Shown one piece after another: positions 1 to 11,094 of a DNA stretch of 64,000 nt. The notes beneath the pieces were generated by a model that ran no database searches, was not told the DNA's origin, and saw only the letters and a list, made by a program, of their open reading frames with translations. This DNA is from Micrasema longulum (taxonomy: Eukaryota; Arthropoda; Insecta; Trichoptera; Brachycentridae). A program made the position numbers and the translations under genes. Each line of letters opens with the position of its first letter. Within the stretch, counting starts at the first letter, position 1. The stretch covers positions 1 through 64,000 of the forward strand of contig JAGVSM010000517.1 in assembly GCA_022494885.1 (NCBI GenBank), written 5' to 3'.

Positions 1-66
1 AAGCCCTGTAAATGCCTAGATTTCCATATTCCCTTCTCAAAAATGTTTTCCCTCTCTGTTGAAATA
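1..66 (-). repeat. rep-A fragment, cut by the window edge
   Basis: The complement matches the 5' half of the rep-A repeat seen at about ten other sites (best at 34.2, 23.8 and 54.0 kb): words such as TAAGCCCTGTAAATGCCTAG recur. It runs off the left edge, so its true end is unknown. Non-coding. Confidence 0.75.
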
Positions 67-874
67 AATTTAAATAGAAATAATGTTTATTTATTTTATT
101 TTGGAATTGAAATCACTTTCGTTGAAAAATAGACAGGGTTAATATTTCTCAATTATTAAAATAGTAAATTCATGTCCACTCCAAGGTGGAGTATATGGTG
201 TCCACGAAATCTCTTCACGCCTCTGTCAACTCCCAAGTCAGTACCGCGTCCCGTAGTTCACATCCAGGATAACGAGAACCCGTTGCCCAGTAAAATGAAC
301 AAGCTTGGGCTCTCGGTAATTTAAATAAGCTTTATTTTGGAATGCATGGGCATAAAAAATATTTCTTTTTCTATTAATTTGTTTTGTGAATGTTAAAATT
401 TTCTGGTTGATTTTTTTTTTTTTGGATGATGTTTTTTTTGTATTAATTTTTGCAAGTAAACACTGTTCTTTAGTTCCGTGGAATTGAAAATGTGTACAAT
501 AAAATTTAACTCACATTGTTACAAGAGCGAAATAAGAGAGTGGCTACACGATCAAAAGTTTATATGTGAATAGTAGCTTATGTGTAAATATTTTTATTTT
601 TCATTTATTTTCTTGAATTTAAAAAATAAATTTATAAATAATTATTTGTATATTCAAGTATATTCTGATCTTCCTGGCTGTTAATTTATACATGTTATTC
701 ATTGTTTTTATAAATGTAAAAAATATTATTTAAGTAAGCATAAATATAATCTCCACCAACAAGCAACAGAAATTGGCTTGGTGGGATTTTAGTTTTAGTA
801 AAAATATAACAACTGAAATTTTAAAAAAATTGTAAAAATAAAAAAATATGTAAATTTATGGATAATTTGGAAAT
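67..874. other. no gene seen; one GC-richer patch
   Basis: AT-rich sequence with homopolymer runs. About 185-310 is clearly richer in G and C than its surroundings and may be an old insertion or conserved non-coding DNA. I found no long open frame, splice pair or repeat match for it. Confidence 0.4.
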
Positions 875-1010
875 TGGTTGTGGTCCCGTGGTTAGTATTC
901 CTTAATCGCGGATGTAAAATCCGAGGATCGAACTCCACTCTACCCCAACGTGATTCCCATTTAATTTAATAATTAAAAATTCTTTTTTTTCTAAACTTAC
1001 TTAGTAAGCA
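875..1010 (+). mobile_element. SINE-2 copy, tRNA-derived
   Basis: Begins GGTTGTGGTCCCGTGGTTAG (A-box-like), with a B-box-like GGATCGAACTCC about 30 bases on. Related copies lie at 10.9, 12.4, 51.3 and 62.1 kb. The head resembles a tRNA gene but the fold is too degraded to be a working tRNA. An AT-rich body follows. Confidence 0.6.
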
Positions 1011-2280
1011 AAATAAAATAAAAAACCCTCTACTTGAATTGACATATTATGTTTGTAAGTACTTTACCCAATATTTTAGTATAAACATATAAATTTAGTT
1101 GACTTTCCTTTATTTATCTTAGTAGTCAAAGTATTCTGAATTAAAATCTTATTCTGTTGTTTGCCATTTATGTTGAAAAATATGAATATAATTATTATTT
1201 CATCCAGAGGTCTATCGGCCCACCTGTCGCACGCGAATAATGCAAAAGGTCAATTTTTGTATGATTTCTTCCAGTATCCTTAGGTATTATTTTTATTTGG
1301 TGATCTGGCCCTTTTTGTTTTCACAGTAATTTTACCCCCGTAATCTTAAGCTGTAAGAACGGATAGTAAAATAAACGTTTAAATAAAACAAAATATAGTT
1401 TACGCATTATGCTGCTTCTTTGTGTGCCGTATCAGGTCCCAGCGATGTGACGTTGGCAAACACTGTGGCGAATTTACACATTAAATAATACTTATCATAT
1501 TGATTATATGTGATAGTAACAATTATTCAAATCATTTTCCATTCAGTACCTTGTTTTGTTTTTACGTAATGAAAATTTGCATATTTTACTGTCAACGTGG
1601 TACCTTTGTCAAAATCTGACATAATTCTTACCCCTTATATATTATAACATAAATACATCATGTTAGTATGGACTAGTCGTGATCTGTTTTTTTTTTATTG
1701 TCGGTTATACCTACTTTTTTTTTGTCGGGTTTTTACGACAAGACATTAAGTTACGTTATGTCGTTTTTGCCTTTGCTAAACGTGATACCGAACAACCGAG
1801 TTCAGTTGTCTTTACGATTCAGAACACAAAAGTGTGCGAGTGTTATTTATATTGATAAATTCATTACTTTTATATTGTGCATGGAAAAGTCGGTATGTTA
1901 GTTAACAAACTTTAAAAATAAACCAACTAAATTTTGAATCAAATATGTTTTTTATTTTACTGTAAATACTCATTTTGGCACACAAAAACGTTCAAAACTG
2001 AACATGCATAAATCAATATTTTCATGCATTTACACAAAGGCATTTTTGTATGTTATGTACCAGCGTATATTATTTATATTCTGCATGTAGATTATATAGA
2101 CGAATATTCCAAACCAACATTTTTTAAATGTTAATTCAGCTTTTGCTTATTTATTTTTTTATTTTTCACAATACTTTTTTTTCTATGTGAATACCTCACA
2201 GAAAGCAACCCATTATGAGGCATTTATTTACATGCTTTATTTCATGCTTCTAGTTATAATAGTGTTATCAAAATAATATA
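1011..2280. other. no gene seen
   Basis: AT-rich sequence. A GC-richer segment at 1205-1470 has no recognisable protein frame. Short open frames such as 1698-1901 have no recognisable content and look like chance. Confidence 0.4.
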
Positions 2281-2347
2281 TGGGTACATATACATATACA
2301 CGCATAAATCTATACATGCATACATTTACATATATATATATATATAA
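2281..2347. repeat. AT microsatellite
   Basis: A run of ACATAT-type units changing to pure TA dinucleotides just before 2347. Confidence 0.8.
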
Positions 2348-2454
2348 ACCCCGATTTATTATTTTATTTTTTTATCGTTTACTTTTAGCATAAACATTTG
2401 ACAAATTATCTAGTTAGCTCAATAGTATTTTTTTGTAAATTTATTGGTATAATC

Positions 2455-2840
2455 TTAAGTTGCTAGAATTTCACTCGTCCGTGCGCTTTGTAGCTGCAAG
2501 ATGATTAGTAATCTTGCTTTTTTATGTAAATGCTATCAACCATAAAATACTTACATTTTGTAAATGGGGTCTAGAATTTCAACAGTCCATGCGCTTAGTA
2601 GCTGCAAGACTTGTTATAATCTAACTCCTATTTTCAAAAATTAGTTTTTTTAAATATTTATTTTAGTATCATTCAAACACTAAACTTTATTGTCAAATTA
2701 AGAAATTATGTGAATAGGGGCTAGATTACTTACTGTCCATGCGCTCTGTAGCTGCATAACGTTCTGGGATATTTATTTATTGTACAGCGCCCTTGAGGTG
2801 ATTTTCACAAAAATTGCGCAGTATAAATGATCAAATTATA
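2455..2840 (+). mobile_element. rep-B copy with L2-like 3' tail
   Basis: Three spaced copies of a module of the type TAGAATTTC, then GTCCATGCGC, then GTAGCTGCAAGA (about 2460, 2570 and 2720). They are followed by GCGCCCTTGAGGTGATTTTC and a decayed GGCGCTATATAA-like end. That tail is the same as the 3' end of the L2-type LINE at 23.2-23.7 kb, so this is probably a non-autonomous passenger of such a LINE. Other copies: 7134-7639 and 58692-59209. Confidence 0.7.
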
Positions 2841-3570
2841 ACCATAAATATATATATATATATACAATGCATTGAAATGTCTACTAAGCCTATGTAAATG
2901 TGTTGGTGACTGTCGGTGAATCAAGTAAACATACAAATTTCTTTTGTATTAGTAGGGACACTGGAATATGCTACTTAAAAATTTTCTGTCACGCACACAT
3001 AAGCATATTTTGTATTAAATATATAAATAAGAAACCCAATATGTGTATACACAAATAATCGTTTAAAAAACATAATATTATAAGCACAACACATAAGTTC
3101 TATTATTTATTCCATCGAAATTGTATTCGCTTTCTGACCCACTTCCGTTGAGTTATCTAAGTTGAATTATTTAACTTTAAAGTTTAAGAAAAAATAATCT
3201 GGGGTTATTAAAAATTAATGTTTGTTAAGTTAATGAAATGAACAGATAGACACATTCTTAAAATAAAAAAAATAAAAAATGCCCACTGCTAATAAATCAT
3301 GTTTTCGTAATATCAGCATATGTTAATTTGGTTTTTCTTTTCTTTTTCTTTTCTTTTCTTTTTATGGTCATGCCATACCATATTTGTATGCCATAAACTT
3401 TTTAATAATTGAAAAAGGAATGACCCACGCTCGGACGCTGAAATCTTTGTGGGCATTTTTTCCAATTTATGTTATAGCTTAATTTTAAGATTTATTTTTC
3501 TAAAGTGTATTTTTGTAATTATATTTCTTTGTAAATAGTATATATACGGAAAAATAAACAAATAAACAAT

Positions 3571-4180
3571 TAGGTGTTAACATAAATTGTGTCCTTTTTA
3601 TCAAAAATTAAAAATGAGCGTTAAAGTTAAAAAAAACGGTTTGGCTTCTATGTCATTCAAATGAAAATTTTCTGCTCTGCAAGACATTGTATTTGCTTTT
3701 AAGTTACATATTGAGGCTATACCTAACAGGATGCATTGTCAACAGTATTGATATATTTCAAATATTTTTCAATATAGTAGTAAGATGTACATTAAAAATA
3801 AATGCTACGCTTAAAATAAAGATTACTCTTTAAAAACTTTGAAAAAAAGAAAATTGTAGAAGAAATAATGCGTTGAAAGAATGAAAAAAGCATTAATTGC
3901 GATTGTCTCGGAACTTATTTTAATGACTTGATGCATTCTGTCAGTAAAGCTTTGATACATTACTTTATTTGATAACAACCCTTCAAAATAGAATGTCAGG
4001 TAGACGAAAGTGAGCATTTTTGACACCTTCATTTTTGTTCAAATAAGGCAGTCGAAGCTGCTCGCGATATTTGCGTCGTGGACGGAGAAGATACTATAAA
4101 TTATTGACTAATTTGTGGTTTTATTTTGTATTTTGTTGTCTTCATTTGAAAAAAAAGAGACAACTTATGTTTATACACAA
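3571..4180 (+). mobile_element. mar-M copy, mariner-derived non-autonomous element
   Basis: The left end reads GGTGTTAACATAAATTGTGT and the right end ACAACTTATGTTTATACAC, which are imperfect inverted repeats. Inside, near 3990-4115, is a decayed version of a mariner-like N-terminus (residues like EAARDIC then GEDT), which is more readable at 41.4 kb. It is broken by stops and shifts. No catalytic region is present. Confidence 0.65.
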
Positions 4181-4332
4181 TAAAGATTTGTGCAATTTTC
4201 GATTTTACAATTTTGAGCGAGATCAATTCATATTTTTACAGAAAAATGATTGAAATTTATTTCAGCCGCGCCTGAAAGATTCACGAAACACGTCTCATAT
4301 TACATATTACACATTTCATAATATTATAGCAG

Positions 4333-4424
4333 GTACAAGGGTATCCTACGTGAAGGCTTTGAATATGTATTCAATCGTCACGTTTTTAAATTATTCTCAT
4401 ATATATCTCTCAATACCCTTGTAC
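4333..4424. repeat. short inverted repeat, small MITE-like
   Basis: GTACAAGGGTAT at 4333-4344 is exactly inverted as ATACCCTTGTAC at 4413-4424, with about 68 bases between. It could be the ends of a tiny MITE or chance. No second copy was seen. Confidence 0.4.
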
Positions 4425-5042
4425 TTTTCACCCTCGATCTTCTTTAAAGCATCTAATGTAAAATTCGCCTTTGACGTATAGTAAAATATTTTGTACCGAG
4501 ATACGAGAAACACAATTGAACAATTTTCTTTGAACGAACAATAAATGACGTCTAATTACAAAGAACTCAACAGGTGGTAGTAAAATTTCTGTTTATTAAA
4601 GCATCTAAATGCATCTTTTTCCAAAATCCCATCTTTTTACAAACAGTTTTTTTTCCGAAATCGATATATATTTTCTCAATCTAAAGAACTACAAAAAAAA
4701 TGCTGAAGCCTCAATTGCAAACAATATTTATAATTTTGTCCTATTCTAATTTAACAAACTTTAAAGATTATTTTTAAATATTAAAAAAAAAAAAAATCTT
4801 GTGTTATTTCGTGTGAATCCGTTGACGATAACTTTTTTATTTAATTTTTTTAGACCAAGCAACTAAAAAACTTTTTTTTTCTCTATTTTTAAAATTTAAT
4901 TTCATTAATATTAAAAGATTTTTTTTTTTACAAGTGAAGTAATTCAAAGTTTCCCAACATAAGTATAGATTTTTTAAGTTTTTGGTATTATTTATTTAAA
5001 CACTTTATATCGATACATAATTATTATAAAATTTACATTTTA
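4425..5042. other. no gene seen
   Basis: AT-rich sequence with long A and T runs. Nothing recognised. Confidence 0.4.
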
Positions 5043-5122
5043 TTGCTTTAAGGCAATTTCCTTCTACCTACCCAAACCGTTCAATTAAAAAAAATCAGTG
5101 GTATATGAACATTTTGTGGGTA
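5043..5122 (-). repeat. rep-Z copy
   Basis: The complement shares about 75 bases with 31268-31345 (TTCATATACCACTGATT, then TTGAACGGTTTG and GGTAGAAGGAAATT). Two copies in opposite orientation. Class unknown. Confidence 0.6.
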
Positions 5123-5289
5123 AATAATATTTTTATATTTTTATTATAAAACAAAATATTGACAAATATTCATGTCAAAATAAATCTTTACTGGTCGCAG
5201 TAACATCAAATATTGAGGAGGTGGCATTTCAAACCTGATCGATTCCTTTTTATTTTACTTCTAGGAATCAATTCATTAGTTACGTAAAC

Positions 5290-5425
5290 CTTGACAAAGA
5301 AGCTTGTTTGCTTTGAAACCGGTCGGTGAAAAATAAAAATTAGTGGTTAAAAACAAAGTTGTTCTATTTATTTTATTAAAATGAATAACCACAAAGTTAG
5401 TGCTTCAAATATAAAATTTATACTT
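5290..5425 (+). mobile_element. PLE-1 end, Penelope-like, with hammerhead-like core
   Basis: Contains CTTGACAAAGAAGC, a short loop, GCTTTGAAACCGG, then AGTGGTTAAAAACAAAG and AATAACCACAAAGTTAGTG. The same block lies downstream of PLE endonuclease coding at 37.7-38.8 kb, which is why I assign it to Penelope-like elements. No coding part remains here. Confidence 0.65.
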
Positions 5426-5483
5426 TTATTTGACTTAAATAAATTTTTGAGAAGATAATTGAGAACACAAAGCATACGAAAAT

Positions 5484-5525
5484 CCAAACCCGCTAAAACC
5501 CGTGACCCGCTTGTCAGCAGTTTTT
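5484..5525 (-). mobile_element. SINE-3 tail fragment
   Basis: Matches the end of the SINE-3 body at 12.59 kb (CCCGCTAA, then CTTGTCAGCAG). The tRNA-like head is missing. Confidence 0.4.
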
Positions 5526-6014
5526 TTATTTTTTTTAACAGTGATAGATAAAAAAATTAGCGGAAAATGAAAAATTGGAAAAACTGTATTAAAAATTATT
5601 AAATTAATTAAATTTATATTTTTTCAAACATGTAAAATTGTTTGAAGCTTAAGTTGAAGTATTTTGTCTAGAATTTTCTAGAAATAAAATGTTAACGTAA
5701 TCCTATAATATAATGTAATATTATTTAATGGAAAGGGTGTGGAAGATATTTTTTACACAGGAGTATTGAAATTCTAAGAATTTTTTTTAAAGGGCATATG
5801 ACCTTTTATTGTTTGAATTTTGAAATCACTTTTCATGATGTATAACATAAATCTATTATTTTACTTATGTTTTTTTGAATATCCGTATTTCTTCGGTACT
5901 TCCGTAAGTTGACTTTTTGATCTTATAGTTAAAATTGTTAATGTCTACAAAGATTTGGGCAAATTAAATTTTATGTTTAAGAAATACATCAAAAGATATT
6001 TTTAGCGAAAATAA
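5526..6014. other. no gene seen
   Basis: AT-rich sequence. Nothing recognised. Confidence 0.35.
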
Positions 6015-6200
6015 ATTGTAACGTTGGACGAAAACGACCGAGATTTGGCATGATCAGATAAACCAAAATCTCAAGTATGGTCATGTCAAAAGCAGTCTAA
6101 CTCAAAGTGCATGTTTGATAAGACGAAGAAATGTGAAAATGTAGGAATGAAAAAAGATAGGAATATATCTCAGAATAATTATATATGTCATTACATCCTC
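6015..6200 (+). mobile_element. RTE-like LINE 3' end, diverged fragment
   Basis: Words such as TGGCATGATCAGATAAACC and CAAGTATGGTCATGTCAAAA match the 3' coding end of the LINE family at 36.1, 37.8 and 24.1 kb. There, the same region encodes the last ~40 residues after the WFGHV motif. This copy is degraded, and its tail repeat is lost. Confidence 0.6.
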
Positions 6201-7133
6201 TCACCTACCCCTAAGAAAACAGCGCAGTGTGAAATCAGCCATGTTTCAAATTCGGGGGTGAGAATCTGGTGTTGAATCTCACACTTAGGTGTAAAATCGG
6301 GTCTTAATACCGCAAAGGGGGATAAATCAGGGTTTGAGATACGAGAACGTGCCTTATCTAACATCACAATCTCAGGATAGGGATTTCACCCACTGAGATG
6401 CAATCTTAAGGGCTTTGTACCCTGTGGTGGTTGTGACATGCAACGATAGTCGCCAAATTCTAATTTGTCGTTACGTTGTTTGAGTATTTGCAATTCAAAA
6501 TTATGTAATGTCGTAAATGCAATGACGTAAAATTAAAAATATTAATTCTGTAGAAAGATTATACAAATGAGATGTCGTTATTTTAGGCATATAAAGTGAT
6601 ATCCGGATTTTTCAGCATTTTATTCAAATATGCTATGGTAAAACAGAATTATATTTATATTAAATGTGAATGCGTCTGCTGTAACTAGAATTACGCTTGT
6701 AAACTATTTTTACGATTTTCAGAGGATATCAAACTTTGAAAATGCTCTTCTGATAAAGTTTACAAAAATTACATTTATTTTGCCATCTTTCAACAGAGTT
6801 ACAGGCAGAAAATTGTAAGCATTTTAATTTGTGGGTAATTGGCTTCCTTGCCTTATGTCTTCAGCAGATTTTAATCTAAATAACTTTATTTAAAAACATA
6901 TGTACTTATTATAAGCTTTATTTTGTTTATTTATTTTAATATGTTTTGTAAATTCAGAATATTAAAATAACAAAATTTATATATTATTGATGGGACTTTT
7001 GTCTTAATGTCCTGTTTGTAAGTTGGGACATTGACACGTCAAATATACATTATATGCATAATAAATCGTAATAATTAGGATTAAAAATTCACAACTAAAA
7101 ATACAAAAAAAAATCATAATAAACTAAAACATT
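6201..7133. other. no gene seen; GC-richer 6200-6460
   Basis: About 6200-6460 has more G and C than its flanks and repeats short words such as GAATCTCAC and ATCAGGGTTTGAGAT. I could not match it to a family. The rest is AT-rich. Confidence 0.35.
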
Positions 7134-7639
7134 TAATAATAATAATAATGTTTGGATAATTTATATAGCGCCATTTTTGTAAAAATCACCTCAAGGGCGC
7201 TGTACAATAAATAAATATCCCAACACGTCTTGCAGCTATAGAGCGCATGGACGGTTGGGATTCTAGTTCCTCGTCTCCAATTATGATATATATATGAGCT
7301 AGATAACAGAACGTCTTGCAGCTACAGAGCGCATGGACAATAAGAAATCTAGCCCCTATTTACATTTTTATTTTCAATTGTTTTATTTGACAATGAAGTT
7401 TAGAGTTAAAGTGATATTTTAAAAACGAAATAAAAAGCAGATTTATAAAATTAGAATTTAGATAGCAACAAGTCTTGCAGCTACTGAGCGCATGGACGGT
7501 TGAAATTCTAGACCCCATTTACTAAATTTAGATACTTGATAGTTGATAACATTTATATAATATGATAGCTAACATCACAAAAAGTCTTGCAGCTTCAAAA
7601 TGCATCGACAAATGGAATTTCAACAACATAAGAATGATT
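7134..7639 (-). mobile_element. rep-B copy, full set of modules
   Basis: On the minus strand it has four modules (GCGCATGGACGG-type words at about 7245, 7328, 7488 and 7600 on the plus strand), then CAGCGCCCTTGAGGTGATTT and GGCGCTATATAAATTATCC, and an ATT-repeat tail (7134-7149). Nearly identical over its length to 58692-59209, so the two copies are probably fairly young. Confidence 0.8.
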
Positions 7640-8489
7640 TTAAAATGTTAATAATAAAAAATAATTTTAAGAAACGCAATAATAATACATTGAGCAAAGA
7701 ACTAGTAAGTATGGCAATTAAGTGAACATGTAACAGTACAAAAAGTAAAATGTAAAAAAGTAACAAAAATAGCATTCCTTAACTTATTATTAAGGTTAAC
7801 AAGACAATAGACGATACCCAAACTCAAACTCGTCCCTATTTTATTTTCGTATGCAGTAAACAGGATCTATTGTCTTTTTCCTAGTAAATAACTGTAAAAA
7901 CACTTGGTTCACATTTGGCTGTTCCCTGGGAGATGATAGTAGAAACGCATCTGCGAAGTGTAGAGTGTAGGTACCAAGGAATATATTCGCTTCTTTTTAG
8001 TTTTGTTTGTTATTGCGCATGTTTCCCGCCTAAAATTTCTGATTATTATTATTTAACTTTGATTAAGATGACAGATAAACTTGTGTATTATTTTTGATAT
8101 TCGAGTAATTTTACGTGATACAGGAAAAAAGGTATCATTTGTATTTTTAAATGAACATAGAGAAGTAGCACTATATCTTACAGAAATTGTTTTATAATAA
8201 ATAGTTAAATTTCGGCACTTGATCTTCACAAATAAACACTTTTTTAAACAGTTTTAACAGAAACACAGTTATAAAATCACGAGAGGTTGTGGCGTTTGAA
8301 TATATTTTGGTTAGGTTAGGTTAGAACAAAGCGTTGAATATAATAACGTTTATAAAACAATGCTTTTAATTGATAAGCTCACTCTTTGTTTAGAGCATGT
8401 CCACACCTTAGCGACTTAACTCAATGTTTATAACAATTTAAGACAAATTTGTGTATTTTAAACTAAAGTTGCAGAGAGGAACTAAATTT
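7640..8489. other. no gene seen
   Basis: Holds a short GGTTA triplet (8309-8324), which resembles the arthropod TTAGG telomere repeat but is too short to mean much. A small open frame near 7915-8097 is not recognised. Confidence 0.35.
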
Positions 8490-8519
8490 CACACCCAGCC
8501 CGCACAGAGGCTGGGTGTG
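8490..8519. other. perfect GC-rich hairpin
   Basis: CACACCCAGCC, an 8-base loop, then GGCTGGGTGTG: an 11-bp perfect stem in AT-rich surroundings. No poly-T run follows, so it does not look like a Pol III terminator. Function unknown. Confidence 0.6.
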
Positions 8520-8631
8520 CATCGCAATACACGTTTATTTAACGTGCACAATATTATTAATCGTAAATTTATACAAAGTGCTATTCAGCGTATTGTCTAG
8601 ATGCTTATGAAGAATTTTTTTTTGGTTTAAT

Positions 8632-9425
8632 TTTCATTTATTTATTTATTTCGACAGCTTACGCCTTTGACAAAGTAAAAAATAATATCAAAAAACAATT
8701 ATAAAGAAAAAAAATACAAAACCTGTACACAAGTGAAGAAAATATAGATACCTAAAATCAGCAGATAAAAAAAAATAACAAAAGAAAATTAAACAGGAAA
8801 TTATAGCAAAGGTATGTAGCAAGTTAACAATAAATAAGAAGTTTAAATATAAAAAGTATTGAAGTAAAAGAGGCGATGTATCATAGTATAAAAAGTAAAA
8901 CAAGTAAAACACTTAGTAAATTTTTCATATTTAGAAAAGAAGTGATTAAAAAGTAATGATTTTTATTTGTATGAATAAATCTTAGTTTTCATATTTGTTC
9001 GCTACCACGTGGAGCCGTGGAATATGTGAGTATTTGGCATAGTTTGAACTAAGAAAATCAACAGAAAAAGTAGTATTTTGTCTCGTCTCATAAAAATTCA
9101 CATAATTTATTAGTTCAGGGCTGTCAAAAACATTATTTAATAACTTGAAAAGCAGCCACTTTATCTGAAATTTTCCTTCTATTACTATTACGAATTGTAA
9201 CTGCTTGATTAAACATTAATTTATAGTTTGGCTCTTCAATTGGAATGTTTAATTTATAATTCATGAATCTTATCTTAAACTTGTGTTGGACCTTCTCCGC
9301 ACTGTGTATATGGGTAACATAATGAGGAGACCAAACTGAGGACCGAAATTCTAACTGACTTCTTACTAGGGTCAGGTAAAATATTTTTAATGCATCGACA
9401 GTCTTTAACTCTCTTGTTGTGGTTT
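8632..9425 (-). pseudogene. LINE, jockey/CR1-like, RT C-terminal part and 3' end
   Basis: Reading down from about 9425, the minus strand has an open stretch of over 90 codons. It contains LVRSQLEFRSSVWSPHYV, the typical pattern after the RT fingers and palm in jockey-type LINEs (VR-x-LEY-x4-WSP-x-Y), then EKVQHKFKIRF. A stop and frameshift near 9140 are followed by a readable continuation (SPELINYV, then PRLHVVAN). The 3' untranslated part ends in a TAAA repeat at 8632-8652. The copy is 5'-truncated and dead: no palm with catalytic Asp-Asp and no endonuclease are present. Confidence 0.75.
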
Positions 9426-9436
9426 ACTTCAATAAT

Positions 9437-9510
9437 ATGCATGCTTTCACTTTCAATTCAATACAGGGCTTTTGGGCTCGTGGAGTTAGAAATGCGTTTT
9501 TTTTTTGTGA
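9437..9510 (+). repeat. rep-W copy
   Basis: AATTCAATACAGGGCTTTTG, then GGAGTTAGAAATGCG, matches similar blocks at 40.70 and 63.51 kb. Unclassified. Confidence 0.5.
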
Positions 9511-9726
9511 TATGTATCTTTATATGATTAGAAATTTTTAAAAATTAAAAAATCGATATACTTGCACTGCGCCATTCAACATACATAATATTTACTGGAA
9601 AATTAATACAATTATTATTGACTAAAATATTACGAAAAAAAATTACAGAATAAGAATGCAATATAAATATTGAAAAACATATTTTTTAATGCCAAAATAA
9701 AAAAATCAGAAAAAAAAAATTGATAC

Positions 9727-9896
9727 TATCTACTAGTACAATCACGCCATTTTCCCGCAGGAGTAAGCAATGAATGGACCACTACACACGTCAATCCTAG
9801 CATACATTTCTAGCTTCTTTCACATTCATGCATCTTGTCATACATGCCTTACGGTTTTGCCTACTTTTGACATGACCAGACTTAAGATTGATTAAG
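9727..9896 (-). mobile_element. RTE-like LINE 3' end
   Basis: The minus strand matches the 3' terminal coding part of the family at 37.8-38.5 kb (RRACMTRCMNV-like coding, then GGCGTGAT near the end). It is cut at 9896, where a tRNA-like head begins. Confidence 0.65.
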
Positions 9897-9898
9897 AT

Positions 9899-9937
9899 CA
9901 AGTGTCTTACCAACTACACCACAGAGGCTGCATTTCG
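9899..9937 (-). mobile_element. tRNA-like SINE head, fragment
   Basis: The minus strand reads GCCTCTGTGGTGTAGTTGGT and then AAGACACTT, like the 5' half of a tRNA with an A box. There is no 3' half, so it is not a working tRNA. Confidence 0.45.
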
Positions 9938-10376
9938 CTTCTGTTTAACACACTGAACCGTATTCTTCATTTCGTCCAAACACGCACCAGCACAAATGTA
10001 CCTCCGTATCTGTTTAGTTTAGATTGGTATGTGTTTTGCGCAAGTTTAAACATGTTTTGTCTATAGTTGAAGAAGAATAGATTTTATAAATTAATTTTCT
10101 AAAATTTATAATATTAATTTGTCGATGATAAGTCATAAGCATCGTTAATGCTTTGATTTATATATTTTCTTTTCAAAAATGTTCTTCATCTTTCTTGTCT
10201 AACGTTACATATTCATTAACTCCCACGGCGATAAATTCCTGTTCTAATAACATTTGGATTATCTTAAAATATTGTTTTTTGTAATATTATTAATAACATT
10301 GACTAATCTCACGATTTTATTACAAGAAAAAGTAGATGAAAAAGTTTTTTTTATTAAGTTACGTATAATTTTTTTT

Positions 10377-10598
10377 TTAAATTCCTTTATTTTTTTTAGA
10401 AGTTAACTTCTCTTACTAGTAATCATAGTTAGAGAAATTAAGGTTTAACCGGTAGTCGACATGTTTAAATAATTTTTGTTAGACCCTTTCTAGTCTATAA
10501 ATAATAACATCATAGTAAGGTGACCAAATAGGATTGCAGTATTCTAGCTGGGGACAAACATATGTTTTATAAAGTTTTTCATATGTCTCTGCATGATT
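10377..10598 (-). pseudogene. LINE RT C-terminal fragment
   Basis: The minus strand encodes YKTYVCPQLEYCNPIWSPYY and then RLERV, a stop, and QKLFKHV. This is the conserved segment after the palm of jockey/CR1-type RTs (VRP-x-LEY-x4-WSP-x-Y, then IE-x-VQ-x-K). The stop replaces what is normally a Gln codon. Short, dead, 5'- and 3'-truncated. A SINE abuts it on the high-coordinate side. Confidence 0.75.
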
Positions 10599-10599
10599 T

Positions 10600-10856
10600 T
10601 ATGATTTCGATTTCATTATTCCCTTTCCGTACCTAATAGGGCACTACATTGGTACACTAATCGCAGCGTTTTTTGATCATTTTTTTCACGTGAAGGTAAA
10701 ATGATCAGTCTTGATTCCTAGGTACCAATCCAGAGACCATGAAATACTCTAGTGTAAAAACACCCATTTAAATCAATATTTCAAATCAACCATGTCGGGA
10801 ATCAAACCCGAGACCTCTTGCATGGTCGGCAAAAGCGCTGACCACTAAGCTGACAG
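10600..10856 (-). mobile_element. SINE-1 copy, tRNA-derived
   Basis: On the minus strand: tRNA-like head (TTAGTGGTCAGCGC, then GGTTTGATTCCCGACATGG as B box), a body shared with 30.7 and 43.8 kb (TACCAATG-AGTGCCC near the end), and a decayed ATG/ATC-repeat tail. Confidence 0.8.
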
Positions 10857-10861
10857 ATTAT

Positions 10862-10990
10862 TTATACAAATATTGTCATTGTCCACTTATTGTTAATAAC
10901 GCTTTACTGGAAAATGAGAATCAAGTTGAGATAGAGTAGGGTTTGAACTTTTGATATCTGACAACAGGACCACAACCCGTAGTATAATTA
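10862..10990 (-). mobile_element. SINE-2 copy
   Basis: The minus strand has GGGTTGTGGTCCTGTTGTCA, a B-box-like AGTTCAAACCC and a body with CTTGATTCTCATTTTC, shared with the copies at 12.4 and 51.3 kb. Confidence 0.65.
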
Positions 10991-11094
10991 AATCATGTTA
11001 TTGAATTACGTTAAAAGTTAATAAAAGAATTGGTTTATTTTATGGTTTGACATATAAAATAAAGATTTATCTGTTTCTTTTTTCTTAACAACGC

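Noticed and set aside
8309..8324. Telomere-type TTAGG array
   Set aside because: Fewer than three units; too short to be an array.
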